In this document: positions 1-7,714 of the stretch, piece by piece
Layout of the letters: the number at the start of each line of letters is the position of its first letter
Position numbering within the stretch: position 1 is the stretch's first letter
Origin: Candidatus Gastranaerophilales bacterium
Lineage (GTDB): Bacteria; Cyanobacteriota; Vampirovibrionia; Gastranaerophilales; Gastranaerophilaceae
NCBI GenBank assembly: GCA_023662705.1
Contig: JAMPIM010000018.1
Span: 1 to 36,571, forward strand
DNA length: 36,571 nucleotides
Direction: 5' to 3'
Program-made: the position numbers and the translations under genes
The notes under the pieces: generated by a model
The model's input: only the letters and a program-made list of their open reading frames with translations
What the model was told of the DNA's origin: nothing
The model's database searches: none

Positions 1-629
1 ATTATTTTGTAGAAGAAAAAAAAGAAGTTCATTGGATTCCGTTTATTGAAGAAAAATTTCAGTTATTACACAAAATCAAAGGAATTTGTACAATAACAAC
101 TCTTTGCGCCTTAGGACTTTTGATGTATAAACTCGACCCTGCTTTAAGACAAAGCGTGTTCACATCAGGTTTGGCGGGTATAGTTATATACCTTGGAATT
201 GACGGACTTGCAGAATGGCTTGAAAAAAGACAGGAAGAACGTGCAAGGCAATGTGCAGATGCAGTAAAGTGTTCAGGATTAGTTGGATTCTTATATTTGG
301 AACTTATTGACGCATCGTTCTCTCTTGATGGTGTTTTGGGAGCTTTTGCACTGAGTAAAGATATTATAATTATTACTATCGGTTTATTTATCGGTGCAAT
401 GTTTGTTCGTTCATTAACAATAATGCTTGTTGAAAAGAAAACTTTGAGTGAGTTTTTATACCTTGAACACGGCGCTCACTGGGCAATCGGAGTGCTTGCA
501 GTTTTAATGTTTATATCAACTTTCCACGAAGTACCGGAAGTTGTAACAGGACTTTTAGGATTTATAATAATTGCAGCAGCATTTATTTGCTCAATTGTGC
601 ACAATAAAAGGAATAGTAATGACGCTTAA
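1..629 (+). CDS. DUF475 / TerC-family membrane protein, 5' end cut by window edge
   Basis: The reading frame is already open at base 3 and runs to the stop at 627-629, so only the C-terminal 208 or so residues are present; the ATG/TTG near 120 is internal. The visible part has several hydrophobic helices and the segment LELIDASFSLDGVLGAFAL, followed by GAMFVRSLTIMLVEK and YLEHGAHWAIG, which are typical of DUF475 proteins, relatives of TerC. TerC-like proteins are integral membrane proteins linked to metal-ion export or tellurite resistance; the acidic DASFSLDG motif probably lines the transport path. The function of DUF475 itself is not established. The last 11 bases overlap the start of cca, so the two are probably co-transcribed. 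Family assignment is confident; substrate is unknown. Confidence 0.85.
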   Translation, partial: YFVEEKKEVHWIPFIEEKFQLLHKIKGICTITTLCALGLLMYKLDPALRQSVFTSGLAGIVIYLGIDGLAEWLEKRQEERARQCADAVKCSGLVGFLYLELIDASFSLDGVLGAFALSKDIIIITIGLFIGAMFVRSLTIMLVEKKTLSEFLYLEHGAHWAIGVLAVLMFISTFHEVPEVVTGLLGFIIIAAAFICSIVHNKRNSNDA

Positions 630-1683
630 AGACAAAAATCTTTATTATGTCGGAGGAGTTGTTCGTGATGAAATAATCGGAACAGCAAGTTTTGACACAG
701 ATTTTTGTTACGAAGGAAACGCAATTGAATTTGCTCAAGGTTTGAATATCATTAAAACAAATCCTGATTTTGGAACAGTTAGAGTCATTTATAAAAACAA
801 TGAAATTGATATTGCTTCTACCAGAGAAGAAACCTATCCTCAAGCGGGGCATCTACCTGTTGTAAAGAATATTGGCTGCTCTTTAAAAAACGATTTAAAA
901 CGCCGAGACTTTACAATTAATGCAATGGCTAAGAATACGCTTACAGAAGAAATTACAGATTTTTTCGGCGGAATGAATGATATTAAAGAAAAAAAACTTA
1001 GGGTTTTACATAAAAACAGTTTTATTGATGATCCGACAAGAATTGTGCGGGGTTTAAAGTTTGCTGTTCGTTTCGGATTTGAGCTTGAAGAAAGTACAAA
1101 AAAACTTCAGCAGGAATATCTTGAAAATATAAATTATGATATGAGTTATCATAGATTAAAAAAAGAGCTCAAAGAAACTTTTAATCTTAATAAAGAAGAA
1201 GTTCTTGATAGATTTATTGAACAAGGTATTTATAGGTTGTTAGGCAATATACAGCGTCCTTGCTTCAAGAACAATAATATTGCAGCACTTATTAACAAAT
1301 ATTCTCCTGTGTACCCCTGGATTGTTTATCTTGGACTATTTGATTTGTCGAATTTAGAGCTAACGGGAGAAGAAAAAGAAATCATCAACTCTGTTCCGAA
1401 AACAATTCCACAGACAGAGTTTGAAGCATATAAAATGTTTTGCGGATTACCATTGGAATCGATTCTTTTATATGCATTGAGCATTGATTATGATTGCGCA
1501 ATTAATTATCTTGATAACCTGCAACAGATAAAAATAACCATTACAGGAGAAGACCTTAAAGGATTAGGAATTCCGCAAGGCAAAATTTATAAAGAGATTT
1601 TTGATAAGATATTGGAAGAAAAGATTAAAAACCCTAAAATAAATGAACTTGAATTTGCAAGGAGCTTTTATGAACATATTTAA
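619..1683 (+). CDS. cca: CCA tRNA nucleotidyltransferase / poly(A) polymerase family
   Basis: Adds or repairs the 3' CCA end of tRNAs in the cytoplasm using CTP and ATP. Class II hallmarks are visible: GGVVRD at residues 12-17, the metal-binding acidic pair in SFDTDF (D26, D28), RRDFTINAMA at 95-104, and DDPTRIVRGLKFAVRFGF around 137-154, which is the conserved ATP/CTP-selecting region. I chose the ATG at 619 because AAAGGAAT lies just upstream and the protein then begins MTLKDKNLYYVGG with the GG motif at the usual distance; an in-frame ATG at 571 would give a longer, less typical start. The protein is 354 aa, on the short side for the family, with a reduced C-terminal half. It overlaps the DUF475 gene by 11 bases and the next glycosyltransferase by 14. 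Whether it adds CC, A or all three bases cannot be told from this sequence alone. Confidence 0.92.
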   Translation: MTLKDKNLYYVGGVVRDEIIGTASFDTDFCYEGNAIEFAQGLNIIKTNPDFGTVRVIYKNNEIDIASTREETYPQAGHLPVVKNIGCSLKNDLKRRDFTINAMAKNTLTEEITDFFGGMNDIKEKKLRVLHKNSFIDDPTRIVRGLKFAVRFGFELEESTKKLQQEYLENINYDMSYHRLKKELKETFNLNKEEVLDRFIEQGIYRLLGNIQRPCFKNNNIAALINKYSPVYPWIVYLGLFDLSNLELTGEEKEIINSVPKTIPQTEFEAYKMFCGLPLESILLYALSIDYDCAINYLDNLQQIKITITGEDLKGLGIPQGKIYKEIFDKILEEKIKNPKINELEFARSFYEHI

Positions 1684-2536
1684 GCGTATATTTGCATATA
1701 AGTTTCATCTGCGCTGGTTTTGTAACCCTTTTATTGGTTTACAAATTCGTTCATTGGGAAATTATTCAGGTGTAAATAATTGTAAAAGAGAAACTCAGAT
1801 TATAGTTTCACTTACTTCTTATGAAGACAGATTCAATGATTTGCCAATTGCTTTATACTCTTTATTGAATCAGGAACTCAAACCTGACAGAATTATTTTA
1901 TGGCTTGATGAAAGCAAAAATGACTTAACAACATTACCTTATGATATAACGCAATTTATTAAAAACGGATTAGAAATAAGATTTGTTAAAGATATTAAGT
2001 CTTATACAAAAGCTATTTATGCCTTTAAAGAATTTCCTTCAAGTATAATCGTTACAGCTGATGATGATATTTATTATCCGTCTGATTGGCTGAAAAAATT
2101 ATATCTGTCGTATGTTTCATCACCAAATGATATTCATGCACACAGAGTACACAGGGTAAATCTTAATTTGGGCTATGAACAATGGGAGCATCATGTAAAT
2201 GAGGAATCAGCGCGTTATGATAACTTCTTAACAGGTGTTGGCGGAGTTCTTTATCCTCCAAAATGTTTTACCAAAGAAGTTTTACGCGAAGATATTTTCT
2301 TAAAAAATGCAACAACAGCCGATGATATTTGGTTTTGGGTAATGGCATTAGTACATGGAAGAAAAATTCGTGTTGTAAAAAATCATATAAAAACTCTTGT
2401 AAGCACAAATATTTTACGTCAAATGTTTCAAAAAACACTTTACTCAAATAACAGAAACGGCGGGAATGATGTACAGCTAACAAACTTAATGAAATTTTAC
2501 GGGCAGAATGTTATTTCCAAGATTTCTCAAAAATAA
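1670..2536 (+). CDS. GT-A type glycosyltransferase
   Basis: A 288-residue putative sugar transferase. The core IIVSLTSYEDR near residue 44, the segment SLLNQELKPDRIILWLDE, and SIIVTADDDIYYPSDW with three aspartates at 131-133 match the nucleotide-sugar and metal-binding face of GT-A fold enzymes. It lacks the classical VDDGS signature of ordinary GT2 enzymes, so the exact family is uncertain. The start at 1670 is preferred over an in-frame ATG at 1643 because AAGGAGC sits five to seven bases before it. The gene begins inside the 3' end of cca (14-base overlap), so translation may be coupled, and it ends overlapping the tail of the minus-strand GT2 gene by 26 bases. Its setting in a run of glycosyltransferases suggests surface polysaccharide or lipopolysaccharide synthesis. 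Donor and acceptor are unknown. Confidence 0.78.
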   Translation: MNIFKRIFAYKFHLRWFCNPFIGLQIRSLGNYSGVNNCKRETQIIVSLTSYEDRFNDLPIALYSLLNQELKPDRIILWLDESKNDLTTLPYDITQFIKNGLEIRFVKDIKSYTKAIYAFKEFPSSIIVTADDDIYYPSDWLKKLYLSYVSSPNDIHAHRVHRVNLNLGYEQWEHHVNEESARYDNFLTGVGGVLYPPKCFTKEVLREDIFLKNATTADDIWFWVMALVHGRKIRVVKNHIKTLVSTNILRQMFQKTLYSNNRNGGNDVQLTNLMKFYGQNVISKISQK

Positions 2537-3383
2537 ATTTTTCACTAAAAAGATTCAGTTTAATCGATTGTTTGTTAACCCTCAAATAAATAATCCTTTT
2601 TCTCATATAATCCAAAATAAGAAAAATTCGTTTTAACAAAGATTTATTCTGTATTGTAAAATAATACAATCTTGTATGAAAAATATACCTTGAAATCCAG
2701 GAGTGCTTATCTTGATTAATATAACTGTCCTTATGCATTCTCCAATTTGTCAGTTTTTTGTGTAAATAATAAACTCTACTGTTTTGGAACTGATTCCATA
2801 AAAAATAATCAAGAGATGCCTTAAATGGAGATGAAAAATCACATTTTGCAATATTAGTTTTTTTCAGTATTACCACGGAAAAAGTAGGTATAATATTTGC
2901 TTCTCGAATAATTGTTGAAAAATCATCAATAAATCCTGATTCATTCATGACTGTATAATTATCTTGAATTTCCTGCAAATGTTTAGACATATAATTAATT
3001 CGTTCTCTATCTTGAAACAAATTTACATCAGTAAATAACAAATCCGGATTAAGCTCTTCAATAACCCGAACTTTTTCCTCAAGAGAATTCAAATGAAAAC
3101 AATCATCACTTTCTAAAAAAGCAATCCAATCAGATTCAGCTTTTTCTATACCTAGTTTTAAAGAAGCTGCTAAACCTTTATTCTTACCGTTTTTATGTTG
3201 AAATAATTTAATCCTTTTATCAGATTTTTGATATTTTTTTATAATTTCAAGAGAATCATCTTTTGAACCATCATCAACAATGACAAGTTCCCAATCCGTA
3301 TAAGTCTGATTAATTACACTCTCAATAGCTTCAGAAATATACTCCGCATAGTTATAACTTGTCATTACAACAGAAATCTTCAT
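2511..3383 (-). CDS. Family 2 glycosyltransferase
   Basis: A 290-residue cytoplasmic or membrane-peripheral GT2 enzyme that would transfer a sugar from a nucleotide-sugar donor to a growing glycan. The N-terminal ISVVMTSYN (residues 3-11), VDDGSKDDS (36-44) and FLESDD (89-94, the DXD-like metal site) are textbook GT2 landmarks. The C-terminal third is basic and lacks a clear family signature. It is read opposite to its neighbours: its 3' end overlaps the preceding plus-strand gene by 26 bases, and its 5' end faces another GT2 gene across a 42-base gap. There is no Shine-Dalgarno sequence at the usual distance; a TAAAAT box ends exactly six bases before the ATG, suggesting a leaderless transcript. 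Sugar specificity cannot be read from sequence. Confidence 0.9.
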   Translation of the reverse strand: MKISVVMTSYNYAEYISEAIESVINQTYTDWELVIVDDGSKDDSLEIIKKYQKSDKRIKLFQHKNGKNKGLAASLKLGIEKAESDWIAFLESDDCFHLNSLEEKVRVIEELNPDLLFTDVNLFQDRERINYMSKHLQEIQDNYTVMNESGFIDDFSTIIREANIIPTFSVVILKKTNIAKCDFSSPFKASLDYFLWNQFQNSRVYYLHKKLTNWRMHKDSYINQDKHSWISRYIFHTRLYYFTIQNKSLLKRIFLILDYMRKRIIYLRVNKQSIKLNLFSEKFIFEKSWK

Positions 3384-3425
3384 AATAATATTTTACCTTA
3401 AAATTATTTGGGGTAAAATAAATAC
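3384..3425. promoter_or_regulatory. Symmetric face-to-face divergent promoter with 8-bp inverted repeat
   Basis: The 42 bases between two divergent glycosyltransferase genes contain a perfect inverted repeat, ATTTTACC (3390-3397) and GGTAAAAT (3412-3419). On each strand TAAAAT reads as a -10 box six bases before the ATG, and TTTACC reads as a -35 box 16 bases upstream of it. Each arm therefore serves as -10 for one gene and -35 for the other. Assignment as promoters is by motif only. Confidence 0.5.
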
Positions 3426-4241
3426 ATGAAACTTAGTATTATTACTCTAACTTATAACAAACTTGATTATACAAAAAAGTTTATTGAGAGCTTATATAAA
3501 TATACAACCGATTTTGAGCTCATAGTTGTGGATAACGGCTCAACAGACGGTACCATAGAGTACCTCAAAAGTTTATCTAATATTAAAACAATTTTTAATA
3601 GCGAAAATCAAGGTTTCTCTAAAGGGAACAACCAAGGATTAGAAATCGCTCAAGGCGAATTTATCGGTTTTCTGAATAACGATATATTGCTTTCGCCCGA
3701 CTGGTTTAAAGAAATTGAAAAGATTTTTCAAAGCCAAAATGCAGCCTTTGTTTCACCAAGACAAATTAATCCTTATTATGATAAAGCAAACGAAAAAAAC
3801 TATTTAAAATATTTTGAAAAACAAAATTATACAAAACCGTATGCAAAAGATTTTGATGAATGTGTTTTTTCTTGTGTTATTACAAAGCGCTCGGTTATTG
3901 ATAAAATAGGCAGTTTTGATGAAAATTATTCTCCTGCATTTTTTGAAGATAACGACTTAAAATTTAGAGCCATTAATTCCGGATACGATGTTTTTGTCGC
4001 TAATACCTGCTGCTTCTTCCACTTTGGTTCTGTAACCTCCGCAGGATTAAACTATAAGTTTTCTAAAAATAAAGAGTATTTTTACTCTAAGTATCCTTTT
4101 GCTGAATATTCTAATACAGCAGGTGAAAATTTAAGAATATTGCAGCATAAAATAAGAGTCTTAGAAAAAATTCCCGGTGCAAAAATATTTTATAAAGCCC
4201 ATCTTATCTATGAGAAAATCAAAAGGCGGTTAAAGAAATGA
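3426..4241 (+). CDS. Family 2 glycosyltransferase, rhamnosyltransferase-like
   Basis: A 271-residue GT2 enzyme. Landmarks are LSIITLTYNKLDY at the N-terminus, VDNGSTDGT (35-43), the donor-binding NND within GFLNNDILLSPDW (82-94), and SFDENYSPAFFEDNDLKFRA further on, whose acidic ED is the usual catalytic base position in the WbbL/rhamnosyltransferase-like branch. That branch adds rhamnose or other sugars during O-antigen, capsule or cell-wall glycan assembly; specificity here is inference only. The start codon has no normal ribosome-binding site and lies six bases after a TAAAAT box, so it may be leaderless. The stop overlaps the next gene's start (ATGA, 4238-4241), so both are certainly one transcript with coupled translation. 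The last 30 or so residues are basic and could contact the membrane. Confidence 0.9.
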   Translation: MKLSIITLTYNKLDYTKKFIESLYKYTTDFELIVVDNGSTDGTIEYLKSLSNIKTIFNSENQGFSKGNNQGLEIAQGEFIGFLNNDILLSPDWFKEIEKIFQSQNAAFVSPRQINPYYDKANEKNYLKYFEKQNYTKPYAKDFDECVFSCVITKRSVIDKIGSFDENYSPAFFEDNDLKFRAINSGYDVFVANTCCFFHFGSVTSAGLNYKFSKNKEYFYSKYPFAEYSNTAGENLRILQHKIRVLEKIPGAKIFYKAHLIYEKIKRRLKK

Positions 4242-5431
4242 AACTGCTTTTTGATTGCACGGAATTATCATATTTTAACGAAAACTCAGGACATAGAGCA
4301 GGAGTTTTTTATGTTGCGCTAAATCTTTATCGTGAGCTTAAAAAACAAGGTATCGATATTACATTTATATGTGATTTTAAACGATATTATTTTATGAAGA
4401 ATATTAAAGAATTCCAAGATATACCACTACTGAAAGAAAATTCCTTTTACAACAAATTAATATCAAGGATTCTATACCTTACAGATAAATTTCCAATCAG
4501 GTTAAAATATGCCTTTATCATTTTCGCAAGATTCTACGATAAATATTTTTATAGAGTAAATAAAAAGAATCTCAAACAGCTTGAAGAATTTGATGCTTAT
4601 TTTTCACCATTTACACCGCCGTCAAAAGAAGTTGAAATATCTGACCTGAAGCGATTCAGAATGATTCATGATATTATCCCTATTCTGGAAAACGGAATGC
4701 CAAAAACACCTAAAGACTGGCACTACAAAATTTACAGGACAGTAAATGATAAAGATTTTTATCTTACAAATTCCGAATGCACAAAAAAAGATGTTTTAAG
4801 ATATTTTCCTTTCATTAAAGAAAGTCACATAAAAACAACATTACTCGGTGCAAATAACGAATTTTACCCGATTAAGACAGAAAACAAGGATAAATATATT
4901 TTCTCTTTATGCACCTTAGGCAAAAGAAAAAATCTGATTTTTGGTATCAAAAATTTCTTTGCATTTATTGAAAAACACAATATAAATGATTTAAAGCTTG
5001 TTCTTGGAGGAGGAGTTTGGAAAAAGTTTGAAAAAGAACTGGATGCAATTTTAAACAAATATGACCAATCAAAAATTATACTAACAGGCTATATCAAAGA
5101 AAAAGAATTAAGAAATTATTTTTCAAATGCTTTATGTTTCATTTACCCTTCCCTATATGAAGGATTCGGACTGCCGGTTTTAGAAGCAATGCAATGCGGA
5201 TGTCCTGTTATTACTTCTAATGTAAGCTCTCTTCCCGAAGTTATTGGGAATGCGGGAATTCAAATTAATCCTGAATCAGATAAAGAAATGATTGAAGCAT
5301 ACGAAAAAATGTATTTTGATAACGATTTTAGAGAAACATGCTCTAAAAAAGGATTGGAACGCGCAAAAGATTTTAGTTGGGAAAATTGCGCATCAGAACT
5401 TCTCGAGTTTATTAAAACAAATTGTATTTAA
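4238..5431 (+). CDS. GT-B family glycosyltransferase (GT4-like)
   Basis: A 397-residue two-domain glycosyltransferase. The N-terminal half carries an acceptor-side region with NSGHRAGVFYVALNLYREL, and the C-terminal half shows the donor-binding landmarks of GT4: CTLGKRKNL, LVLGGGVWKKF, then FIYPSLYEGFGLPVLEAM with the EX7E pair E308 and E316, and CGCPVITSNVSSLPEVIGNAG. GT4 enzymes are retaining transferases that often add mannose, glucose or similar sugars to a lipid-linked or polysaccharide acceptor on the cytoplasmic face. The start overlaps the stop of the preceding GT2 gene by four bases, so the pair acts in one pathway. Its 3' end overlaps the tail of the minus-strand RgpF-like gene by 39 bases. 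Sugar donor is not determinable here. Confidence 0.9.
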   Translation: MKLLFDCTELSYFNENSGHRAGVFYVALNLYRELKKQGIDITFICDFKRYYFMKNIKEFQDIPLLKENSFYNKLISRILYLTDKFPIRLKYAFIIFARFYDKYFYRVNKKNLKQLEEFDAYFSPFTPPSKEVEISDLKRFRMIHDIIPILENGMPKTPKDWHYKIYRTVNDKDFYLTNSECTKKDVLRYFPFIKESHIKTTLLGANNEFYPIKTENKDKYIFSLCTLGKRKNLIFGIKNFFAFIEKHNINDLKLVLGGGVWKKFEKELDAILNKYDQSKIILTGYIKEKELRNYFSNALCFIYPSLYEGFGLPVLEAMQCGCPVITSNVSSLPEVIGNAGIQINPESDKEMIEAYEKMYFDNDFRETCSKKGLERAKDFSWENCASELLEFIKTNCI

Positions 5432-6340
5432 AACAACAAAAAGATTTTTTTCAATATAAACAAGCATTTGTCGACACTCGCATGGTAAATTTTTCAGAAC
5501 TTTATAACGAATTTTTCTGTATAAATTCATATCTTTATATAAATTTTGCTGAAAATTAAGCTGCCGATTAGCATTTTTAGAAATCAATTCAATCGGGTAA
5601 TCTGAAACAGAATTAATAACTTTATCCCAATTTTTAACTTCACCTTCTATAAACAATCCACGTTTAGGAACTTCTGTTTTTAAAAACGGAAATTTATATT
5701 TTCTAATCATTCTATCCCATTTATTAACTATAGGATTATATGTATGAGAAAATTTGTTTATATAAAATGCTGAACGGAATCCAAAATTACTCAGCACCCT
5801 GCTTAATCCCATCTCATATTTTACAATTACTTCATTTTTTTCTGCTTGCGTTTCTATGTTCTTCATGAAATTAATAAAAACTTCCGAACTAAAAACGCTA
5901 GGCTTAAATAATAGAAAATAACTTTGAATATGAGGAAACCAAAAAGAAACATATTTATTATCTTTTTTTTCAATCCCGTAACTGTTACGTGTTAGTCCCC
6001 ACCAATCACATTTTTTCTCGGCCATTTTGTCAAAAATTGACTGCAAAGTATAAAACGGACCATAGCAGGAATCATTTACAAATAGAAGCTCTTCAAACTC
6101 AATATTGTTTTCTAAAGCATAGAAAAAACCGCGCTTATATGAACCAAAATCATACTCTCCGTGTTTTTTTACGAGACAATAATCAGCTATACCATCAAGA
6201 CAAGATACATCAGTTCCATCAGTATCTGATACGAAAATTATAGTAGAGCAAACTTCTTTCAAAGCTTTTAAATAATAAACAACATAGTCATCTACAATAT
6301 TATCTCTATCCCAGTGAGCAAAAACACAAAGTCGTTTCAT
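5393..6340 (-). CDS. RgpF-like (rhamnan synthesis F) glycosyltransferase
   Basis: A 315-residue protein resembling the RgpF family, named for a streptococcal rhamnose-glucose polysaccharide gene and found widely in glycan clusters. Visible family-like segments are CVFAHWDRDNIVDDYVVYYL, FVSDTD, KKHGEYDFGSYKRGF (residues about 78-92), ELLFVNDSCYGPF, and WWGLTRNSYG followed by HIQSYFLLFKPSVF. The pattern of an aromatic- and acid-rich GT-A-like core fits a glycosyltransferase. It is transcribed toward the GT4 gene and their 3' ends overlap by 39 bases. The start ATG follows TAAAAT by six bases with no Shine-Dalgarno, the same arrangement as two other genes of this island. Family call is good; the chemistry is inferred from the family. 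Confidence 0.87.
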   Translation of the reverse strand: MKRLCVFAHWDRDNIVDDYVVYYLKALKEVCSTIIFVSDTDGTDVSCLDGIADYCLVKKHGEYDFGSYKRGFFYALENNIEFEELLFVNDSCYGPFYTLQSIFDKMAEKKCDWWGLTRNSYGIEKKDNKYVSFWFPHIQSYFLLFKPSVFSSEVFINFMKNIETQAEKNEVIVKYEMGLSRVLSNFGFRSAFYINKFSHTYNPIVNKWDRMIRKYKFPFLKTEVPKRGLFIEGEVKNWDKVINSVSDYPIELISKNANRQLNFQQNLYKDMNLYRKIRYKVLKNLPCECRQMLVYIEKNLFVVLNTICFNKLEKF

Positions 6341-6346
6341 ACAGAT

Positions 6347-6355
6347 ATTTTAACA
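6347..6355 (-). promoter_or_regulatory. Extended -10 promoter of the RgpF-like gene
   Basis: Read on the minus strand, TGTTAAAAT (TG, one base, TAAAAT) ends six bases before the start codon at 6340. Transcription starting six to seven bases downstream of the -10 would begin at the ATG itself. No convincing -35 box was found. Confidence 0.4.
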
Positions 6356-6422
6356 CAAATCATCTTTTCAAATGATAAATAAATTTTGAATTTTAATTAG
6401 AATTATATAAAAGAGGGTTTAT

Positions 6423-6614
6423 ATGATTGTAAGAATTTTATTTTTATTATTGTCACTTATAGTGCTTGTAAATTTGTGCATAATGACTGCCTGCTATATT
6501 AGCGGCGTAAATTTATATCAAAAATACGGAAAACAAATATTAATAATATTCGGCTGTTTTATCTTTGCAGTTGCAGCTGTTTATGTAGCCTTAGCACTTG
6601 TTGGATTAGGATAA
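6423..6614 (+). CDS. Small two-helix membrane protein
   Basis: A 63-residue protein with two predicted membrane helices (about residues 3-26 and 39-60) separated by a short polar loop, YISGVNLYQKYGKQ. I do not recognise a family. It has a clear ribosome-binding site (AGAGGG seven bases before the ATG) and is followed after 12 bases by the SPFH-domain gene, so the two are very likely co-transcribed. By position it could be a membrane partner of the SPFH protein, as small membrane proteins often accompany SPFH proteins, but that is inference. It has no cysteine or charged motif that would suggest an enzyme. Confidence 0.7.
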   Translation: MIVRILFLLLSLIVLVNLCIMTACYISGVNLYQKYGKQILIIFGCFIFAVAAVYVALALVGLG

Positions 6615-6626
6615 GAAAGGAAAAAG

Positions 6627-7418
6627 ATGGACAGAAAATTTTTAGGAATACCTATTCTGGTATTAGGATTACTTGTATGTTTTATTGTTATGTGTAATCC
6701 GTTTGTAATGGTCGGCCCGGGTGAAAGAGGGATTAAGATTAAACTTGGTCAGGTTCAGCCGGAATCATACGGAGAAGGTTTGCATCTTGTATTTCCTTTT
6801 ATCCAAAAATTCAAAACAATGGATGTTAAGACTCAAAAAAATACCCTTACCACAGCTGTTTACACAAAAGATATTCAACAAGCAAGAATCACTTATGTAA
6901 TTAACTATAATGTTCAACCTGACAGAGTTAACAAACTATTCCAAGAAGTGGGGATGGATTATGCAAACAAAATTCTTACACCTGTTGTAGAGGGTACGAT
7001 TAAAGATATTATCGGCAAATGGAACGCTCAAGATCTGATTGCAAACAGAGAAAAAGCAACAGGAGATATTTTGTTTAAACTACAAGGTTCATTATCTGAC
7101 AATTATATCAATGTAACCGACTTTCAAATGACAGAAATTAACTATTCAGATGTATTTGAAAAAGCAATCGAAAGTAAGGTTACGGCAGAACAAGAGGCAT
7201 TAAAAGCTAAAAACAAAACAGTTCAGGTACAGGAAGAAGCAAAACAAAAAGTTATTGCAGCTGAAGCAGAAGCACGTTCTATGTCAATCAGAGCACAAGC
7301 TTTAAGCCAGAACAAATCACTTGTACAATATGAAGCTGTTCAGAAATGGGATGGGAAAATGCCTCAATATATGATGGGAAATTCAATTCCGTTTATAAAT
7401 GTAAACCCTGCCAAATAG
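6627..7418 (+). CDS. SPFH/prohibitin-family membrane protein
   Basis: A 263-residue membrane-anchored protein of the SPFH (stomatin/prohibitin/flotillin/HflK-C) superfamily. One N-terminal helix (about residues 5-27) is followed by the SPFH domain, with VGPGERGIKIKLGQV, EGLHLVFPFIQKF and the beta-rich segment to about residue 170, then a charged alanine- and glutamate-rich coiled coil (about 180-230) containing KAIESKVTAEQEALKAKN. Prohibitin-type proteins form ring-like oligomers in the membrane and modulate membrane proteases such as FtsH or organise membrane domains. The C-terminus GNSIPFINV is typical of the prohibitin branch. It follows the small membrane protein by 12 bases with AGAAAGGAAAAAG as ribosome-binding site. 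The cellular partner is unknown. Confidence 0.9.
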   Translation: MDRKFLGIPILVLGLLVCFIVMCNPFVMVGPGERGIKIKLGQVQPESYGEGLHLVFPFIQKFKTMDVKTQKNTLTTAVYTKDIQQARITYVINYNVQPDRVNKLFQEVGMDYANKILTPVVEGTIKDIIGKWNAQDLIANREKATGDILFKLQGSLSDNYINVTDFQMTEINYSDVFEKAIESKVTAEQEALKAKNKTVQVQEEAKQKVIAAEAEARSMSIRAQALSQNKSLVQYEAVQKWDGKMPQYMMGNSIPFINVNPAK

Positions 7419-7424
7419 GAAAAC

Positions 7425-7453
7425 TTGCATTTTAAAACGGTTTGAGTTACTAT
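7425..7453 (+). promoter_or_regulatory. Possible promoter of rpsU
   Basis: TTGCAT (7425-7430) and TACTAT (7448-7453) are separated by 17 bases and lie upstream of the rpsU ribosome-binding site. A second possible -35, TTGAGT at 7442-7447, has no well-spaced -10. Motif-based and tentative. Confidence 0.35.
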
Positions 7454-7493
7454 GTAGCTGTTACACAATTGCTATAAAGGTGGTGAAAATATA

Positions 7494-7667
7494 ATGGCAG
7501 AAGTTAAAGTAGGCGAAAACGAATCTATCGAAAGCGCATTACGCAGATTTAAGAAAAAAATCCAAAAAGCTGGAATCTTATCTGAAGTAAAAAAACGCGA
7601 AAGATATGAAAAGCCTAGCGTAAAGAGAAAACGCAAATCAGAAGCAGCTCGCAAACGCAAGGTATAA
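7494..7667 (+). CDS. rpsU: 30S ribosomal protein bS21
   Basis: A 57-residue basic protein, MAEVKVGENESIESALRRFK to start and ending in a run of Lys/Arg (KRKRKSEAARKRKV). The ESIESALRRFKKKIQKAGIL segment followed by the KKRERYEKPSVKRKRK tail is the bS21 signature. It joins the 30S subunit near the anti-Shine-Dalgarno end of 16S rRNA and assists initiation. The length fits the family, and the gene is short enough to be skipped by length-filtered gene finders. The ATG is preceded by AAAGGTGGTGA, a strong ribosome-binding site. It stands alone rather than next to dnaG/rpoD as in some bacteria, and is followed 15 bases later by an intrinsic terminator. Confidence 0.95.
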   Translation: MAEVKVGENESIESALRRFKKKIQKAGILSEVKKRERYEKPSVKRKRKSEAARKRKV

Positions 7668-7681
7668 TAAGTTAAAACACA

Positions 7682-7710
7682 AAGGCGGTGATAAAATCAC
7701 CGCCTTCTTA
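7682..7710. terminator. Bidirectional intrinsic terminator between rpsU and the EF-hand protein gene
   Basis: A perfect 11-bp stem (AAGGCGGTGAT at 7682-7692 with ATCACCGCCTT at 7696-7706) closes a three-base loop. Weak T/A tracts flank both sides. It lies between convergent genes. Confidence 0.85.
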
Positions 7711-7714
7711 TTAT

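Noticed and set aside
6359..6375. ATCAT/ATGAT small inverted repeat between the RgpF-like and two-helix genes
   Set aside because: Five-base A-T rich arms are expected by chance in such AT-rich spacer DNA.
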